Positions 42,935 to 51,661 of a DNA stretch of 64,000 nucleotides are shown here, in pieces; position 1 is the first letter of the stretch; each line of letters begins with the position of its first letter. The translations under genes were made by a program, and so were the position numbers. A model generated the notes under the pieces. That model was not told where the DNA came from and did not search any database. It saw only the letters and a program-made list of their open reading frames with translations. The DNA lies in assembly GCA_050331115.1 (NCBI GenBank), contig JBHJHD010000016.1, positions 40,801 to 104,800 of the forward strand. Direction: 5' to 3'. The DNA comes from JBCCAG01 sp050331115 (GTDB taxonomy: Bacteria > Cyanobacteriota > Cyanobacteriia > CAKZMO01).

Positions 42935-43918
42935 CTAGGAGGGCTGTAGTATCGTCGCTTGGTAGGGCACAACCCCTTTGATTTCGCTCTTAATGCATTG
43001 GGCAGCTCGCCGGGATAGGTCTAGCGACCGGCGACCGATGTAGGGTCCCCGATCATTGATGCGGACGATTACTGACCGGCCGTTGATGCGGTTGGTGACC
43101 TTGAGCTTTGTATCAAATGGCAGGCTCGGATGGGCTGCCGTCAGCTCGTTTTGATTAAAGGTTTCGCCGGAGGCGGTCCGGCGTCCGTGAAAGTACGGCC
43201 CGTACCAGGAGGCAACTCCTGCGAACTGCTTTTCCGTCGGGGCGAGATCTTTGAGGGCCACCTCTACCTCGGTGGCGCTGAGCGGCGCGTGCTCGAGGGT
43301 TGCCCTGAGCGCGTTGATCCAAGTGGCCGCGATCGCCTCAGAGGACTGACCAATCTGCTGCGATAGACCACTATCTACCGTAAACACCTGCTGCTGCCGC
43401 CACTGAACGACAACCGCGCTGCCGTCACGCGCGATCTTTAAGTCTTTGGGACTGGCGGCGATCGCCTGAATAGAGGCTTTGAGCTGCTTACCAATTCTAT
43501 AGGCCTGGGCTTGGTCAGGAAACTCGGCAACTACCTGCTCATTGACGAGCACCTGGAACGGCATCGCGCTAGACGAGGCGCTGGTCTCCCAGTTTAGGCA
43601 GCTGCGATCGAAACCGATGCCGTAGTCCAGGGGCTCTAGCGCTGGCTTTTGAGCGACGCGCACCGAGACGCCCGGCCCTGCGGCTTGAGGCAAGCGCCAG
43701 GGCTGCAGTAGCCTGTTGCCCTCAGACGCGCTAGTCGAGCGTCCGGGTTCGACTGACGCGAGCGACGCGTTTGTCAGGCTGTTGTCTGCAGACGCGTCGG
43801 CTGCCGAGTGGCTTGTGGAGGTCCGCTCCTGCGACATGAAAGGTAGAGTGATCGCACCTTGAAAAACCAGCCAAATTCCGATGTAGGAGTTTAACCACGT
43901 CGTTTTGAAAATTTGCAT
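42935..43918 (-). CDS. rlpA: RlpA family septal-ring-type lytic transglycosylase
   Basis: This 327-residue protein ends with the RlpA double-psi beta-barrel: FAGVASWYGPYFHGRRTASGE, LPFDTKLKVTN and VRINDRGPYIGRRSLDLSRRAA, with the catalytic Asp-Glu-type region. The N-terminus carries a hydrophobic segment (IGIWLVFQGAITLPF) that probably serves as signal or anchor, followed by a Ser/Ala-rich linker. RlpA enzymes cleave denuded glycan strands at the septum. It is convergent with the Crp/Fnr gene. Confidence 0.87.
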   Translation of the reverse strand: MQIFKTTWLNSYIGIWLVFQGAITLPFMSQERTSTSHSAADASADNSLTNASLASVEPGRSTSASEGNRLLQPWRLPQAAGPGVSVRVAQKPALEPLDYGIGFDRSCLNWETSASSSAMPFQVLVNEQVVAEFPDQAQAYRIGKQLKASIQAIAASPKDLKIARDGSAVVVQWRQQQVFTVDSGLSQQIGQSSEAIAATWINALRATLEHAPLSATEVEVALKDLAPTEKQFAGVASWYGPYFHGRRTASGETFNQNELTAAHPSLPFDTKLKVTNRINGRSVIVRINDRGPYIGRRSLDLSRRAAQCIKSEIKGVVPYQATILQPS

Positions 43919-44316
43919 ATTCTAACTACGGTGAGGGTTTAGTCCTCTGGGTAATAGTATTGAGGTATACATTTTTCTAGGAAGGTCAATCATCATACCT
44001 CCGAAAGGTGTTTGCTGCCAGATCAGCGCCGCCTTGACGCCCTCTTTCTATAAATCCCCATAGCGGCTCTCCGTATACGGAGTTACCCAAAATACATTTA
44101 GGTGAAGCGCAGCTGGGCTTTACCTGCTTTGTTTGTATGGCCTCCAGCGATTCTGGGTCCGAGGCGAGGTGTTCTAGGCTACCTTTTCCTTGCCCCAAAT
44201 GCCGCTAGAGACGTTAACTTCTGTTTGATATGAAAAAGTTATTGGTCAGCGCACTATAGGATATTTGGGTCAATCTTAAAGTGGCTTTGGATGAGCCGCT
44301 CATATCCGAGGTGCCT
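43919..44316. other. Intergenic region between rlpA and the DUF3598 gene, about 400 bp
   Basis: No convincing gene was found; minus-strand frames here have no start signals or family match. A perfect 14-bp palindrome CTCCGTATACGGAG lies at 44069-44082 in this divergent spacer. The GAGG ribosome binding site of the next gene is at 44308-44311. Confidence 0.5.
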
Positions 44317-45132
44317 ATGGCTCAGTGGAGCGCTCTACTGCTGAATGTTGGCGTTTGGGAGGGGAGCTTTACCCGGCTGTCTCCCACCGGACGCGTGGAA
44401 TCAGATCTGCCCAGCGTGGTAAGTCTGGAAAGCTTAAATGGTGATAAGACCATGCGCCAGACGATTCGCACGGGGCAGGGTGATGACCTGAACGAGCGGG
44501 TGCTGGAGTATAGCTCCCTTTCCCGCAGCGTACGCTTCTTTGACACGGGGGCTTTCTCCCAGGGGTCGCTGCAGCTCGGACCCTCTTCGACATTTGGCGC
44601 AGAGCTGGGGTTCATCCATGGCGATCGCCGCCTGCGACTGGTGCAGCTGTTCGATAAAGGGGCCCAGCTCACCCAGCTCACCCTCATTCGAGAACAGCGC
44701 CAGGGCATTGACCTCTCGCCGGAGCCTGGTCTTATGGTTGATGACCTGGTGGGGACCTGGCAAGGAGAGGCCACCACAGAGTACGCCGACCTGCGATCGC
44801 CGGACCGCTACCCGACTAAGCTGAGACTGACGCGTCAGGGGCAAACCCTCACCCAGTCGCTGGAGCTACCGTCCCGCACCCTCACCTCCCAGGCGCAAAT
44901 CTCAGACCCGACCCTGCGCTTTGGCGATGGTGAAGACGCGGTGCAGGTGCTGCTGCTGCCGGGCGGAGCCTCCAGCACAACGCCCCTATCGCTGCCGAAG
45001 CGCAAGGCCTTTTTTCTAGAGGCCGGCTGGCTAATTTCTCCCACGCTGAGGCAGCGCATGATTCGCCGCTACGACGACAGCGGCGCTTGGGAGAGCCTGA
45101 CGCTAGTGGTGGAGCAAAAGCAGCCGGGCTAA
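44317..45132 (+). CDS. DUF3598 family protein (lipocalin-like)
   Basis: From the ATG preceded by GAGG at a 5-nt spacing, the 271-residue product begins MAQWSALLLNVGVWEGSFTRL. It continues with a pattern known for DUF3598: a first barrel-like half, then VDDLVGTWQGEATTEYADLRS as a second repeat of the WxG entry. Such proteins are predicted to form lipocalin-type barrels and may bind pigments or lipids; the function is unknown. An in-frame GTG at 44281 is a weaker start. The next gene, on the opposite strand, is cpcT, which shares a lipocalin-like fold. Confidence 0.8.
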   Translation: MAQWSALLLNVGVWEGSFTRLSPTGRVESDLPSVVSLESLNGDKTMRQTIRTGQGDDLNERVLEYSSLSRSVRFFDTGAFSQGSLQLGPSSTFGAELGFIHGDRRLRLVQLFDKGAQLTQLTLIREQRQGIDLSPEPGLMVDDLVGTWQGEATTEYADLRSPDRYPTKLRLTRQGQTLTQSLELPSRTLTSQAQISDPTLRFGDGEDAVQVLLLPGGASSTTPLSLPKRKAFFLEAGWLISPTLRQRMIRRYDDSGAWESLTLVVEQKQPG

Positions 45133-45134
45133 AT

Positions 45135-45719
45135 TCAGAGCGGCAGGTCCTTCGAGTGGTCTTGCTGCTTAGCAAAGCGATAGGGGCCCATCAGCGCCCC
45201 CCAAATCGGCTTTTCTGTCGCGGGGTCGACGCCGCGATCGAAGCTAAGAAACTCGTTCTCCGTAGCCTCAAACCCCAGCACCACCTGGCCCACCTTGCCG
45301 TTGGCCTCAAACCGACAGCGATCGCCGGGCCGCATCTCGGCGCGAAAGCGCTGGCCGTCTTTTGTAATTTCGACGACGCAGCCCGGCAGGTGGATCAGAT
45401 CGCCTTCGGCAATAGAGGACAGCATCTCAGGGGACTGCCCCGCCCCTAGAAATTTGCTAGGCTGCTTGAACCCGAAGTATTGGCCCTGCAGTCCTGTGTC
45501 GGTGTCCTGCAGCATCAGCACCCGCTGCCGGTAGGCCTGCTCTAGCTTGAGCACGTTGGCCTGCTCCGCAAAAATAGCCAGGTTGCCCCGGAGCCGCTGG
45601 GGGAGCGGGCGGTGCCACAGCCTCAGGTGAACGAACCAGGAGGGCTGCTCTAACGCCTGGTCCTTATTAATGAATTCCCCCGCTAGCCATTGCGCTAGGG
45701 TGGTTGCTTGGGATGTCAT
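45135..45719 (-). CDS. cpcT: Phycobiliprotein chromophore lyase CpcT/CpeT
   Basis: CpcT attaches phycocyanobilin to Cys153 of the phycocyanin beta subunit. The 194-residue product has the expected sequence: LAQWLAGEFINKDQAL at the start, WFVHLRLWHRPLP, EQAYRQRVLML, FKQPSKFLGAG and CRFEANGKVGQVVLGFEA. The match to CpcT rather than CpeT rests on the absence of phycoerythrin genes nearby and is moderate. The stop codons of cpcT and the convergent DUF3598 gene are 2 bp apart. Confidence 0.88.
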   Translation of the reverse strand: MTSQATTLAQWLAGEFINKDQALEQPSWFVHLRLWHRPLPQRLRGNLAIFAEQANVLKLEQAYRQRVLMLQDTDTGLQGQYFGFKQPSKFLGAGQSPEMLSSIAEGDLIHLPGCVVEITKDGQRFRAEMRPGDRCRFEANGKVGQVVLGFEATENEFLSFDRGVDPATEKPIWGALMGPYRFAKQQDHSKDLPL

Positions 45720-45800
45720 GCCTAATGCCGGCTCTATTTCTGATATTGATCTCGAATGGGTTTATCGTACTGCTATACGGTCTGCTGAACCCGACGGCTT

Positions 45801-46679
45801 ATGATGAGTTCTTCTGAGATCGAAACCCGCCTGCGATCGCACCTGCAGGCTGTGGCGCGCGAGCGCGACATTTACGTGGCTACGGGGGGCCGCTTTTTCG
45901 TGCGCGAGTACGTGCGGCGGCAGCTCGCTCAGTGGGGGACAGTGATGTCCCATGCTTTTGACGCTGGGGGCCAGGCGGGCGAGAACCTCATTCTCGATTT
46001 GCCCTGTTTACCCAGCACCAGATCCGGTGCCGCTCCGATTTTGGTCGGCGCTCACTACGACGGTGTCCCCGGCACCCCCGGAGCCGACGACAACGCTACG
46101 GGGGTCGCGGTACTGCTAGAGCTGGCCCGCGCCTGGTCTACCCAGCCGCTGCCCTACCCCATACGTCTGGTCGCCTTTGATTTAGAAGAGTACGGCCTAT
46201 TAGGCAGCCAGGCCTACGCCGATTACCTGCGGCAGCAAGGCCAAGCGCTGCGGCTGATGCTCTCGCTGGAAATGCTGGGCTACTGCAAGACGGCGCCCGG
46301 CTCCCAGCGCTACCCGACGGGCCTCAAGTGGTTCTACCCCGACAGGGCCAACTTTATTGCTCTCGTGGGCAACCTGCCTACCTGGAAAGATACGCGCTGG
46401 CTCAGCCGCCAGATCCGGCAGACGCTGCCCTGCGAATGGCTGCTGGCGGGCTGGCGGGGGCAGGTGGTGCCGGCCAGCCGCCGCAGCGACCACGTGCCCT
46501 TTTGGGATCTGGGCTACCCGGCCCTGATGGTCACCGATACCTCTTTTCTCCGCAACCCCCACTACCACCAGCCCAGCGATCGCATCGATACCCTCGATCT
46601 AGACTTCTTGACGCGGGTGCAGGTTGGCCTAGAGCGCGGCCTGCGATCGCTAGCGATGGACGCTGCGGCTCAGACGTAA
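45801..46679 (+). CDS. M28 family zinc aminopeptidase-like protein
   Basis: This 292-residue peptidase carries M28 metal-binding residues: VGAHYDGVPGTPGADDNATG (His and Asp ligands), then FDLEEYGLLGSQAYAD (Glu pair), and NPHYHQPSDRIDTLD (final His). There is no signal peptide, so the enzyme is probably cytoplasmic. The substrate is not known. Two adjacent ATGs allow a start at 45801 or 45804. Confidence 0.87.
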   Translation: MMSSSEIETRLRSHLQAVARERDIYVATGGRFFVREYVRRQLAQWGTVMSHAFDAGGQAGENLILDLPCLPSTRSGAAPILVGAHYDGVPGTPGADDNATGVAVLLELARAWSTQPLPYPIRLVAFDLEEYGLLGSQAYADYLRQQGQALRLMLSLEMLGYCKTAPGSQRYPTGLKWFYPDRANFIALVGNLPTWKDTRWLSRQIRQTLPCEWLLAGWRGQVVPASRRSDHVPFWDLGYPALMVTDTSFLRNPHYHQPSDRIDTLDLDFLTRVQVGLERGLRSLAMDAAAQT

Positions 46680-46701
46680 GCGCGCAGGGGCGCTCAAGCG
46701 T

Positions 46702-46995
46702 CTAGCTCCGGTATCGCTGCTCAATCCACTGCCGCACTTCAGCATCGCTGCCGCAGGTTGACCGGCTTTGGGTGAAGGGGTCGTAGACGGTGTAATAGCT
46801 GCGACCCTGGCGATCGCGCCGCGCCGTGATTACAGGCTCGCCGCAGTCCGTCAGGGTGTTGAAGAGGCTGTTCCAGAGCGCCGCGCCAGCCCCTCGAAGC
46901 GCTGCTGCTGCTTTAGAGCGTGCCGATCGCTGGGGATATTGCTGGGGATGAAAGCCCTCTAGCCTGTAGTAGTCCAATCGGGTGAAGCGGGTCAT
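46702..46995 (-). CDS. Small conserved protein, unknown
   Basis: This 97-residue basic protein has a helix KAAAALRGAGAALWNSLFNTL and a C-terminal beta-like half RRDRQGRSYYTVYDPFTQS ending VRQWIEQRYRS. It resembles small hypothetical proteins conserved in cyanobacteria. It is convergent with the M28 gene. Confidence 0.68.
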   Translation of the reverse strand: MTRFTRLDYYRLEGFHPQQYPQRSARSKAAAALRGAGAALWNSLFNTLTDCGEPVITARRDRQGRSYYTVYDPFTQSRSTCGSDAEVRQWIEQRYRS

Positions 46996-47071
46996 GGATA
47001 GCCTCCTGCTGCCTTTGGCCTGCGCCGGTGTAGCCTAAATTTTGTCAAAGATGCTCTACCCTGAACAGAGG

Positions 47072-47145
47072 CAGTTGTTGTAAATTGTTATGGGTACAGT
47101 TTTAACTTTTAGGAACTGTGCTGGTCAAAATTTACAGCAACTGTG
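47072..47145. promoter_or_regulatory. Nested palindrome operator upstream of the MocR gene
   Basis: An outer inverted repeat CAGTTGTTGTAAATT (47072-47086) / AATTTACAGCAACTG (47129-47143) matches at 14 of 15 pairs. An inner repeat ACAGTT (47096-47101) / AACTGT (47114-47119) shares the same centre, 47107.5. Read on one strand, AACTGTG occurs as direct repeats 25 bp apart (47114 and 47139). The whole element ends 4 bp before the chosen MocR start, so autoregulation is likely. Confidence 0.75.
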
Positions 47146-47149
47146 TCCT

Positions 47150-48619
47150 ATGACCCTCAGCCCGCTGCGCCCCGTTAGCGACAGTCCCCTCTACGAACAG
47201 GTGGCCCAGCGCCTACAGGGATTAATCGATGAGGGCACCCTCGGCCCCGGCGATCGCCTGCCCTCGGTGCGGCGGCTTCATCACCAGCTTTCCGTGAGCG
47301 TGTCTACGGTTTTAGAGGCCTACCGTCTTTTGGAAGATCAGGGGCTGATTACGGCGCGTCCCCAGTCGGGATACTACGTCCGGTCTGGGTCTCAGCTGCC
47401 CCCTGAGCCCGCCCCATCGGAGCCGCCCCAGCAGAGCTACGCAGTCGACCTCTCCCTAGCGCTGCAGATTATTAGCTCAGTGCGGGACCCTGACCTGCTG
47501 CAGCTCGGTGCGGCGATTCCCAGCGTCGAGCATTTGCCCACCGCCGCGCTCAACCGGATTATGGGTAAAGTGCTCAGGTCTGAGTCTGATGCGGTACACA
47601 GCTATGACGCGTCTTCGGGCCGCCAGCTTTTGCAGCAGGAGGTGGCCAAGCGCATGCTGAACGCGGGATGTTCGACAACTCCGGAAGCGGTTGTGATCAC
47701 CAACGGCGCGACGGAGGCGGTGTACCTGTCCCTGCGGGCCGTGACCCAGCCAGGCCAGGTGGTGGCCATTGAGTCGCCGATCTACTTTGGCATGCTGGAA
47801 GTGCTCAAGTCTCTAGAGCTTAAGGCGCTGGAGCTGCCGACTCACCCCCGCGACGGCATTTCTCTGGCCGCCCTAGAGGAGGCCATCCAATCCCAGCAGG
47901 TGTCGGCCTGCCTGCTCATCCCCAACTTCAACAACCCGACGGGAAGCTGCATGAGCGATGAGAAGAAAAAGGCCCTGGTGGACCTGCTCAACCGATACGA
48001 CCTGCCGCTGGTTGAGGACGATATCTATGGGGAACTGCAGTTTGAGGGCGATCGCCCCAAGGCGGTTAAGGCGTTCGACACTGAGGGGCGGGTCCTGTAC
48101 TGCACCTCTGTGAGCAAAACCCTGTCCCCGGGACTGCGGGTGGGCTGGTCGATTGCAGGGCGATATCAGCCGCAGATTCAGCAGCTCAAAATGGTGGTTA
48201 GCCACGCCAGCGCCATTGCCCCCCAGCTCACCGTCGCCACCTTTTTTGCCAACGGCGGCTGCGATCGCCATCTGCGGCGACTGCGTCGTCTGAATCAATC
48301 TCAGACCGCTCGCATGCTGCAGTCGATTCAGTCCTGTTTTCCGGCAGATACTCGCGTCACCCAGCCGCGGGGGGGACACGTGCTGTGGCTGCAGATGCCT
48401 CCGGGCTTCGACTCCCTTGCCCTCTACCGGGCGGCACTCCAGCATCGGATCAGCATCGCTCCTGGGGTCATGTTTTCGGCGTCCGGCAGCTACGGTCACT
48501 GCTTTCGGCTGAATACGGCGCTCCCCTGGTCCTCTGAGCTTGAGCAGGCGATAGAAACCATCGGTCAGCTGGCGGGTCAGCTGCTTACGGGGCGGGTACC
48601 CAGCGGCGGCGCAGGCTAA
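47150..48619 (+). CDS. MocR/GntR family regulator with aminotransferase domain
   Basis: The N-terminal 75 or so residues form a GntR winged helix (SPLYEQVAQRLQGLIDEG, DRLPSVRRLHHQLSVSVST, LEAYRLLEDQGLI). The rest is a fold-type I aminotransferase with the PLP Lys in SVSKTLSPGLRVGW and the NFNNPTGS segment. MocR regulators respond to PLP or amino compounds and usually control neighbouring metabolic genes. The ATG at 47150 is chosen over 47090, because the extra 20 codons would be encoded by the operator-like palindrome. Which genes it regulates is not evident: the next gene is convergent. Confidence 0.88.
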   Translation: MTLSPLRPVSDSPLYEQVAQRLQGLIDEGTLGPGDRLPSVRRLHHQLSVSVSTVLEAYRLLEDQGLITARPQSGYYVRSGSQLPPEPAPSEPPQQSYAVDLSLALQIISSVRDPDLLQLGAAIPSVEHLPTAALNRIMGKVLRSESDAVHSYDASSGRQLLQQEVAKRMLNAGCSTTPEAVVITNGATEAVYLSLRAVTQPGQVVAIESPIYFGMLEVLKSLELKALELPTHPRDGISLAALEEAIQSQQVSACLLIPNFNNPTGSCMSDEKKKALVDLLNRYDLPLVEDDIYGELQFEGDRPKAVKAFDTEGRVLYCTSVSKTLSPGLRVGWSIAGRYQPQIQQLKMVVSHASAIAPQLTVATFFANGGCDRHLRRLRRLNQSQTARMLQSIQSCFPADTRVTQPRGGHVLWLQMPPGFDSLALYRAALQHRISIAPGVMFSASGSYGHCFRLNTALPWSSELEQAIETIGQLAGQLLTGRVPSGGAG

Positions 48620-49059
48620 GAGAGGTCGCTATCCCTCATATCCATTTCGGAGGCTAAGACCTCGGATACCATTGCTTCAAGGGACGCCAGCCCCATGACC
48701 GGTTCGGTTTGCTCGTGCAGCGGGCTGGATAGCGGCCTGAGCCTAAGCCGCCGGCTGTCTTGAACTAAGTCGAAACAGGTGCTCTGGTCTAAACGCTGCA
48801 GCTCGATGCAGTCAAAGCTGCAGACGTTGAGGTAAAGGGTATGATTGACCACCAGCGTCGCTTGATGGGGATCTGAGAAGACCTCGATTACATATCCGTC
48901 GTCGTCGCTTAAGCAGGTGTCGTCTTCTATATAGGAGTAGTGCACAGCACCTAGGTTGGACAGAACGCGGCGCATGTCTTGCTTGTTGACGATTGTACCC
49001 ACATCGACAAGACAGGGTGCTGGCAGTTTAGGGCCTTGGGTTGGACGAGGGTAGGTCAT
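48616..49059 (-). CDS. Conserved protein of unknown function
   Basis: This 147-residue acidic protein has four cysteines and segments VGTIVNKQDMRRVLSNLGAV and CFDLVQDSRRLRLRPLSSP. No domain is recognised. Its stop overlaps the convergent MocR stop by 4 bp. Such proteins appear conserved in cyanobacteria from memory, but no role is known. Confidence 0.65.
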   Translation of the reverse strand: MTYPRPTQGPKLPAPCLVDVGTIVNKQDMRRVLSNLGAVHYSYIEDDTCLSDDDGYVIEVFSDPHQATLVVNHTLYLNVCSFDCIELQRLDQSTCFDLVQDSRRLRLRPLSSPLHEQTEPVMGLASLEAMVSEVLASEMDMRDSDLS

Positions 49060-49244
49060 AACTTGTGTGAGGTTGAAGGGTCGCCATTACGGCGGTGGAT
49101 AATCCTGTGATTGGGATCACTTTGTGGCAATTCTATCTCAGGATTTTGGGCTGCTCTTGACGGGGACTACGGAACATTATCAACAGTCTTCAACCGGCAG
49201 GAGAGTTTATCTGTAAAATTACTGAGCACTTACAAACAAAATTA

Positions 49245-50027
49245 ATGACTGTTTTTGGCATGAGGCTAATCAACGCCGTCAAAAGCTACTTCAGCAGCTT
49301 TGCCGCCGCCGTTATGTTCTACACCCGTCTACCGGTGCCATCAAGATGGTGTTTGAATTTTGATCGCGTGGCGCGCTTTGCGGTCTACGTCGGTCTATTG
49401 ATTGGCTTCATTTTGGTGATGGTAGACGCTAGCCTTCTATATCTGGGGGTTCCGGCCCTGACCCGCAGCGTCGTCCTTGTCCTAGCTTGGGTGGGGCTTA
49501 CCGGGGGCCTACACCTTGACGGCGTTATGGATACGGCAGATGGACTCGCGGTTCCCGACCCACAGCGGCGGCTGGACGTGATGGCAGACAGTCGGGTGGG
49601 TGCCTTCGGCGCGATCGCTGGAGCCGCTATCCTGCTGCTGAAGTCGGCTGCCCTAAGCGATATCGGTCAATATCGCACCATGGCGCTGATTTTGGTGCCG
49701 GGCTGGGGTCGCTGGGGGCAGCAGCTGGCGATCGCTCGCTATCCCTACCTCAGGGCCCAGGGCAAGGGCGCAATGCACAAGCAGTCCCTGCCCCGGGCCC
49801 TCTCGACGTTTCCCAGTCTGGCAATGCTGCTGGCCTGTCAGCTGCTGCTGGGCCGAGGAAACTGGGCCCTGTCGCTAGGGGCAGCCGCAGTCTGGGGGGC
49901 GATCGCTTGGGCTACGGGAGCCTGGTTTGCCCAGCGGTTGGGGGGGCAAACCGGCGACACTTACGGTGCAGTGGTGGAGTGGACAGAGGCAATCTCTCTG
50001 GTAACCTTTGCCGCGATCGCGAAATAG
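49245..50027 (+). CDS. cobS: Adenosylcobinamide-GDP ribazoletransferase CobS
   Basis: CobS joins adenosylcobinamide-GDP and alpha-ribazole in the last steps of (pseudo)cobalamin synthesis. The 260-residue membrane enzyme has five to six hydrophobic helices, MFYTRLPVPSRW near the start, and the signature GLTGGLHLDGVMDTADGLA with the following DRRLDVMADSRVGAFGA-like segment (here QRRLDVMADSRVGAFGAIAG). No cobalamin riboswitch is visible in the 185-bp spacer before it. Another start at 49260 is possible. Confidence 0.93.
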   Translation: MTVFGMRLINAVKSYFSSFAAAVMFYTRLPVPSRWCLNFDRVARFAVYVGLLIGFILVMVDASLLYLGVPALTRSVVLVLAWVGLTGGLHLDGVMDTADGLAVPDPQRRLDVMADSRVGAFGAIAGAAILLLKSAALSDIGQYRTMALILVPGWGRWGQQLAIARYPYLRAQGKGAMHKQSLPRALSTFPSLAMLLACQLLLGRGNWALSLGAAAVWGAIAWATGAWFAQRLGGQTGDTYGAVVEWTEAISLVTFAAIAK

Positions 50028-50488
50028 CGCCGCTCGCAGAGTCCCTCGACCACACTCAAACTTCGGCCAGGGTGATAAATTCTCGTCGAGATGCGGCAGT
50101 ATAGCAATGCAGGCCGCATGTGGGCCAAAAAATATAAGATCCCAACTTAAGTTCTTAGCTATAATTGCGGGATACCTTGTACCGCATTATAGTTTCCATA
50201 GAACTTGCGAGTGGTCTATCTCCGCTGCAGTGCCTAGCTGCATTCAAGAGCGGGGGACATCCAGCGCTAACGACTTTGTTGGGTTTTGACGGCCCTGTCC
50301 TGACGCTCGCGTCTACTGACGAAGAGTGTGGGGCGACTAGACACAGGTCTACCGAGGAAAAAATTACTCAGGCTGGATTCACGGCGAATAGGCGGCTAGA
50401 CTCAGCGGACGATAAATCGACGCTGTAATTATGCCAAGCTACAGAATTACTCAGTCATTGCTGCTCAAGCATGATGGTATTGGAGAGC
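50028..50488. other. Intergenic region between cobS and the Rre1-type regulator, 461 bp
   Basis: No gene is supported; the short plus-strand frames lack ribosome binding sites and family match. A stem of 11 bp with one bulge, CTATAATTGCGG (50159-50170) / CCGCATTATAG (50182-50192), lies about 300 bp before the next gene. A TTGGAGAGC ribosome binding site ends the region. Confidence 0.55.
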
Positions 50489-51139
50489 ATGAAGGATAAC
50501 ACCGCAGGCGAGAACAAGCGTCTTTTACTCATCGATGATGATCCAAACTTGATCCTCCTGGTCAAGGATTATCTAGAGTTCCGTGGATATGACGTGATCA
50601 CAGCTGAAAATGGCCGTGAAGCGCTAGATATCCTTGGTGAAGATATGCCGGACATGATTATTTGCGACGTGATGATGCCTGAAATGGATGGTTATTCCTT
50701 AGTCGAGCACGTCCGTCAAGACCCCAAAACAAACTGGATTCCCGTCCTGTTTTTGTCGGCCAAAGGTCAAAGCCAAGACAAAGTCAAGGGGCTAAGTACT
50801 GGGGCAGACGTCTACATGGTGAAGCCGTTCGAGCCTGAGGAGCTGGTGGCTCAAGTAGAGTCTTCCCTAAAGCAGGCATCGCGGCTGATGGTCCGCCAGC
50901 CCGCTCATAGCGCCGATGGAGTCCATCGGATCAAAGTTCCGTTCGACGTTGAGCTTACCCCCACAGAGCTCAGGGTTGTTCAGTTCGTAGCGCGAGGAAT
51001 GGCAAACCGGGAGATTGCTCAAGAGCTTAAGGTGAGCCAGCGAACGATCGAGAGCCACGTGAGCAATATGCTGGGGAAAACGGGCTTACACAACCGAACC
51101 GAGCTGGCGCGCTGGGCGCTTGAAAATCAAATGGCTTAG
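50489..51139 (+). CDS. NarL-type response regulator, Rre1/Ycf29-like
   Basis: A CheY-like receiver (LLLIDDDPNLILLVKDYLE, phospho-Asp in IICDVMMPEMDGYS, switch Lys in YMVKPFEPEEL) is followed by a LuxR-type helix-turn-helix (LTPTELRVVQFVARGMANRE, then SQRTIESHVSNMLGKTGL). The strong match to TNWIPVLFLSAKGQSQDKVK-type sequence suggests Rre1 (Ycf29), the partner of Hik2 in redox and stress signalling; this is from memory. The start chosen has GGAG at a suitable spacing; ATG 50471 lies 18 bp upstream in frame. Confidence 0.85.
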   Translation: MKDNTAGENKRLLLIDDDPNLILLVKDYLEFRGYDVITAENGREALDILGEDMPDMIICDVMMPEMDGYSLVEHVRQDPKTNWIPVLFLSAKGQSQDKVKGLSTGADVYMVKPFEPEELVAQVESSLKQASRLMVRQPAHSADGVHRIKVPFDVELTPTELRVVQFVARGMANREIAQELKVSQRTIESHVSNMLGKTGLHNRTELARWALENQMA

Positions 51140-51163
51140 GTGCCTAGCTCAAAAGGCTAGAGT

Positions 51164-51610
51164 TTACGTGGCGTCACTGTTGAGGCGGTGAACCAAGGCC
51201 TGTAGCCCAAGGCGATAGCTATGCTCGCCAAAGCCGCTGATTTGTCCAAGGGCGACTGGCGCGATGTACGAATGCTGCCGGAAGGCTTCTCTCGCGTGGA
51301 TGTTGCTGATGTGAACTTCGACAGTCGGCAAATCAACAGAGGATATAGCGTCTCGAAGCGCCACGCTCGTGTGGGTGTAGGCCCCCGGATTGATCAAAAT
51401 GCCGCTGTGCGTACCCAACGCCGTCTGCACAAGATCAACTAAAGCGCCCTCGTAGTTCGACTGATGTAGTGACAGTTTTACTGCAAGCAGCTTGGCCTCC
51501 GCGGTCAGGAGCTGATTGATGCGCTCTAAGGTTAAGTTGCCGTATATCTCAGGCTCGCGCTGCCCAAGCAAATTTAAGTTGGGGCCGTGTAAAACAAGTA
51601 TGGAGCGCAA
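51164..51610 (-). CDS. aroQ: Type II 3-dehydroquinate dehydratase
   Basis: AroQ dehydrates 3-dehydroquinate in the shikimate pathway. The 148-residue product has the typical GPNLNLLGQREPEIYG start (catalytic Arg and Tyr), LINPGAYTHTSVALRDA, and EVHISNIHAREAFRQHSY with the catalytic His. It is convergent with the Rre1-type gene; a weak CTAGC/GCTAG hairpin lies between the stops. Confidence 0.95.
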   Translation of the reverse strand: MRSILVLHGPNLNLLGQREPEIYGNLTLERINQLLTAEAKLLAVKLSLHQSNYEGALVDLVQTALGTHSGILINPGAYTHTSVALRDAISSVDLPTVEVHISNIHAREAFRQHSYIAPVALGQISGFGEHSYRLGLQALVHRLNSDAT

Positions 51611-51661
51611 CAGCTTAGCCCAATAAACGCTTGCAATAGACGCTTAAGAATGAAGAGCCTA

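Noticed and set aside
43986..44198. 70-residue minus-strand frame upstream of rlpA
   Set aside because: No start signal or family match was seen, and it includes the CTCCGTATACGGAG palindrome; I treat it as non-coding.
49060..49244. Possible cobalamin riboswitch upstream of cobS
   Set aside because: No B12-box-like sequence or adequate length of structured leader was seen in the 185-bp spacer.
50165..50428. 87-residue frame between cobS and the Rre1-type gene
   Set aside because: It lacks a ribosome binding site and family resemblance, and its codons look unlike neighbouring genes; the region fits a promoter and leader.
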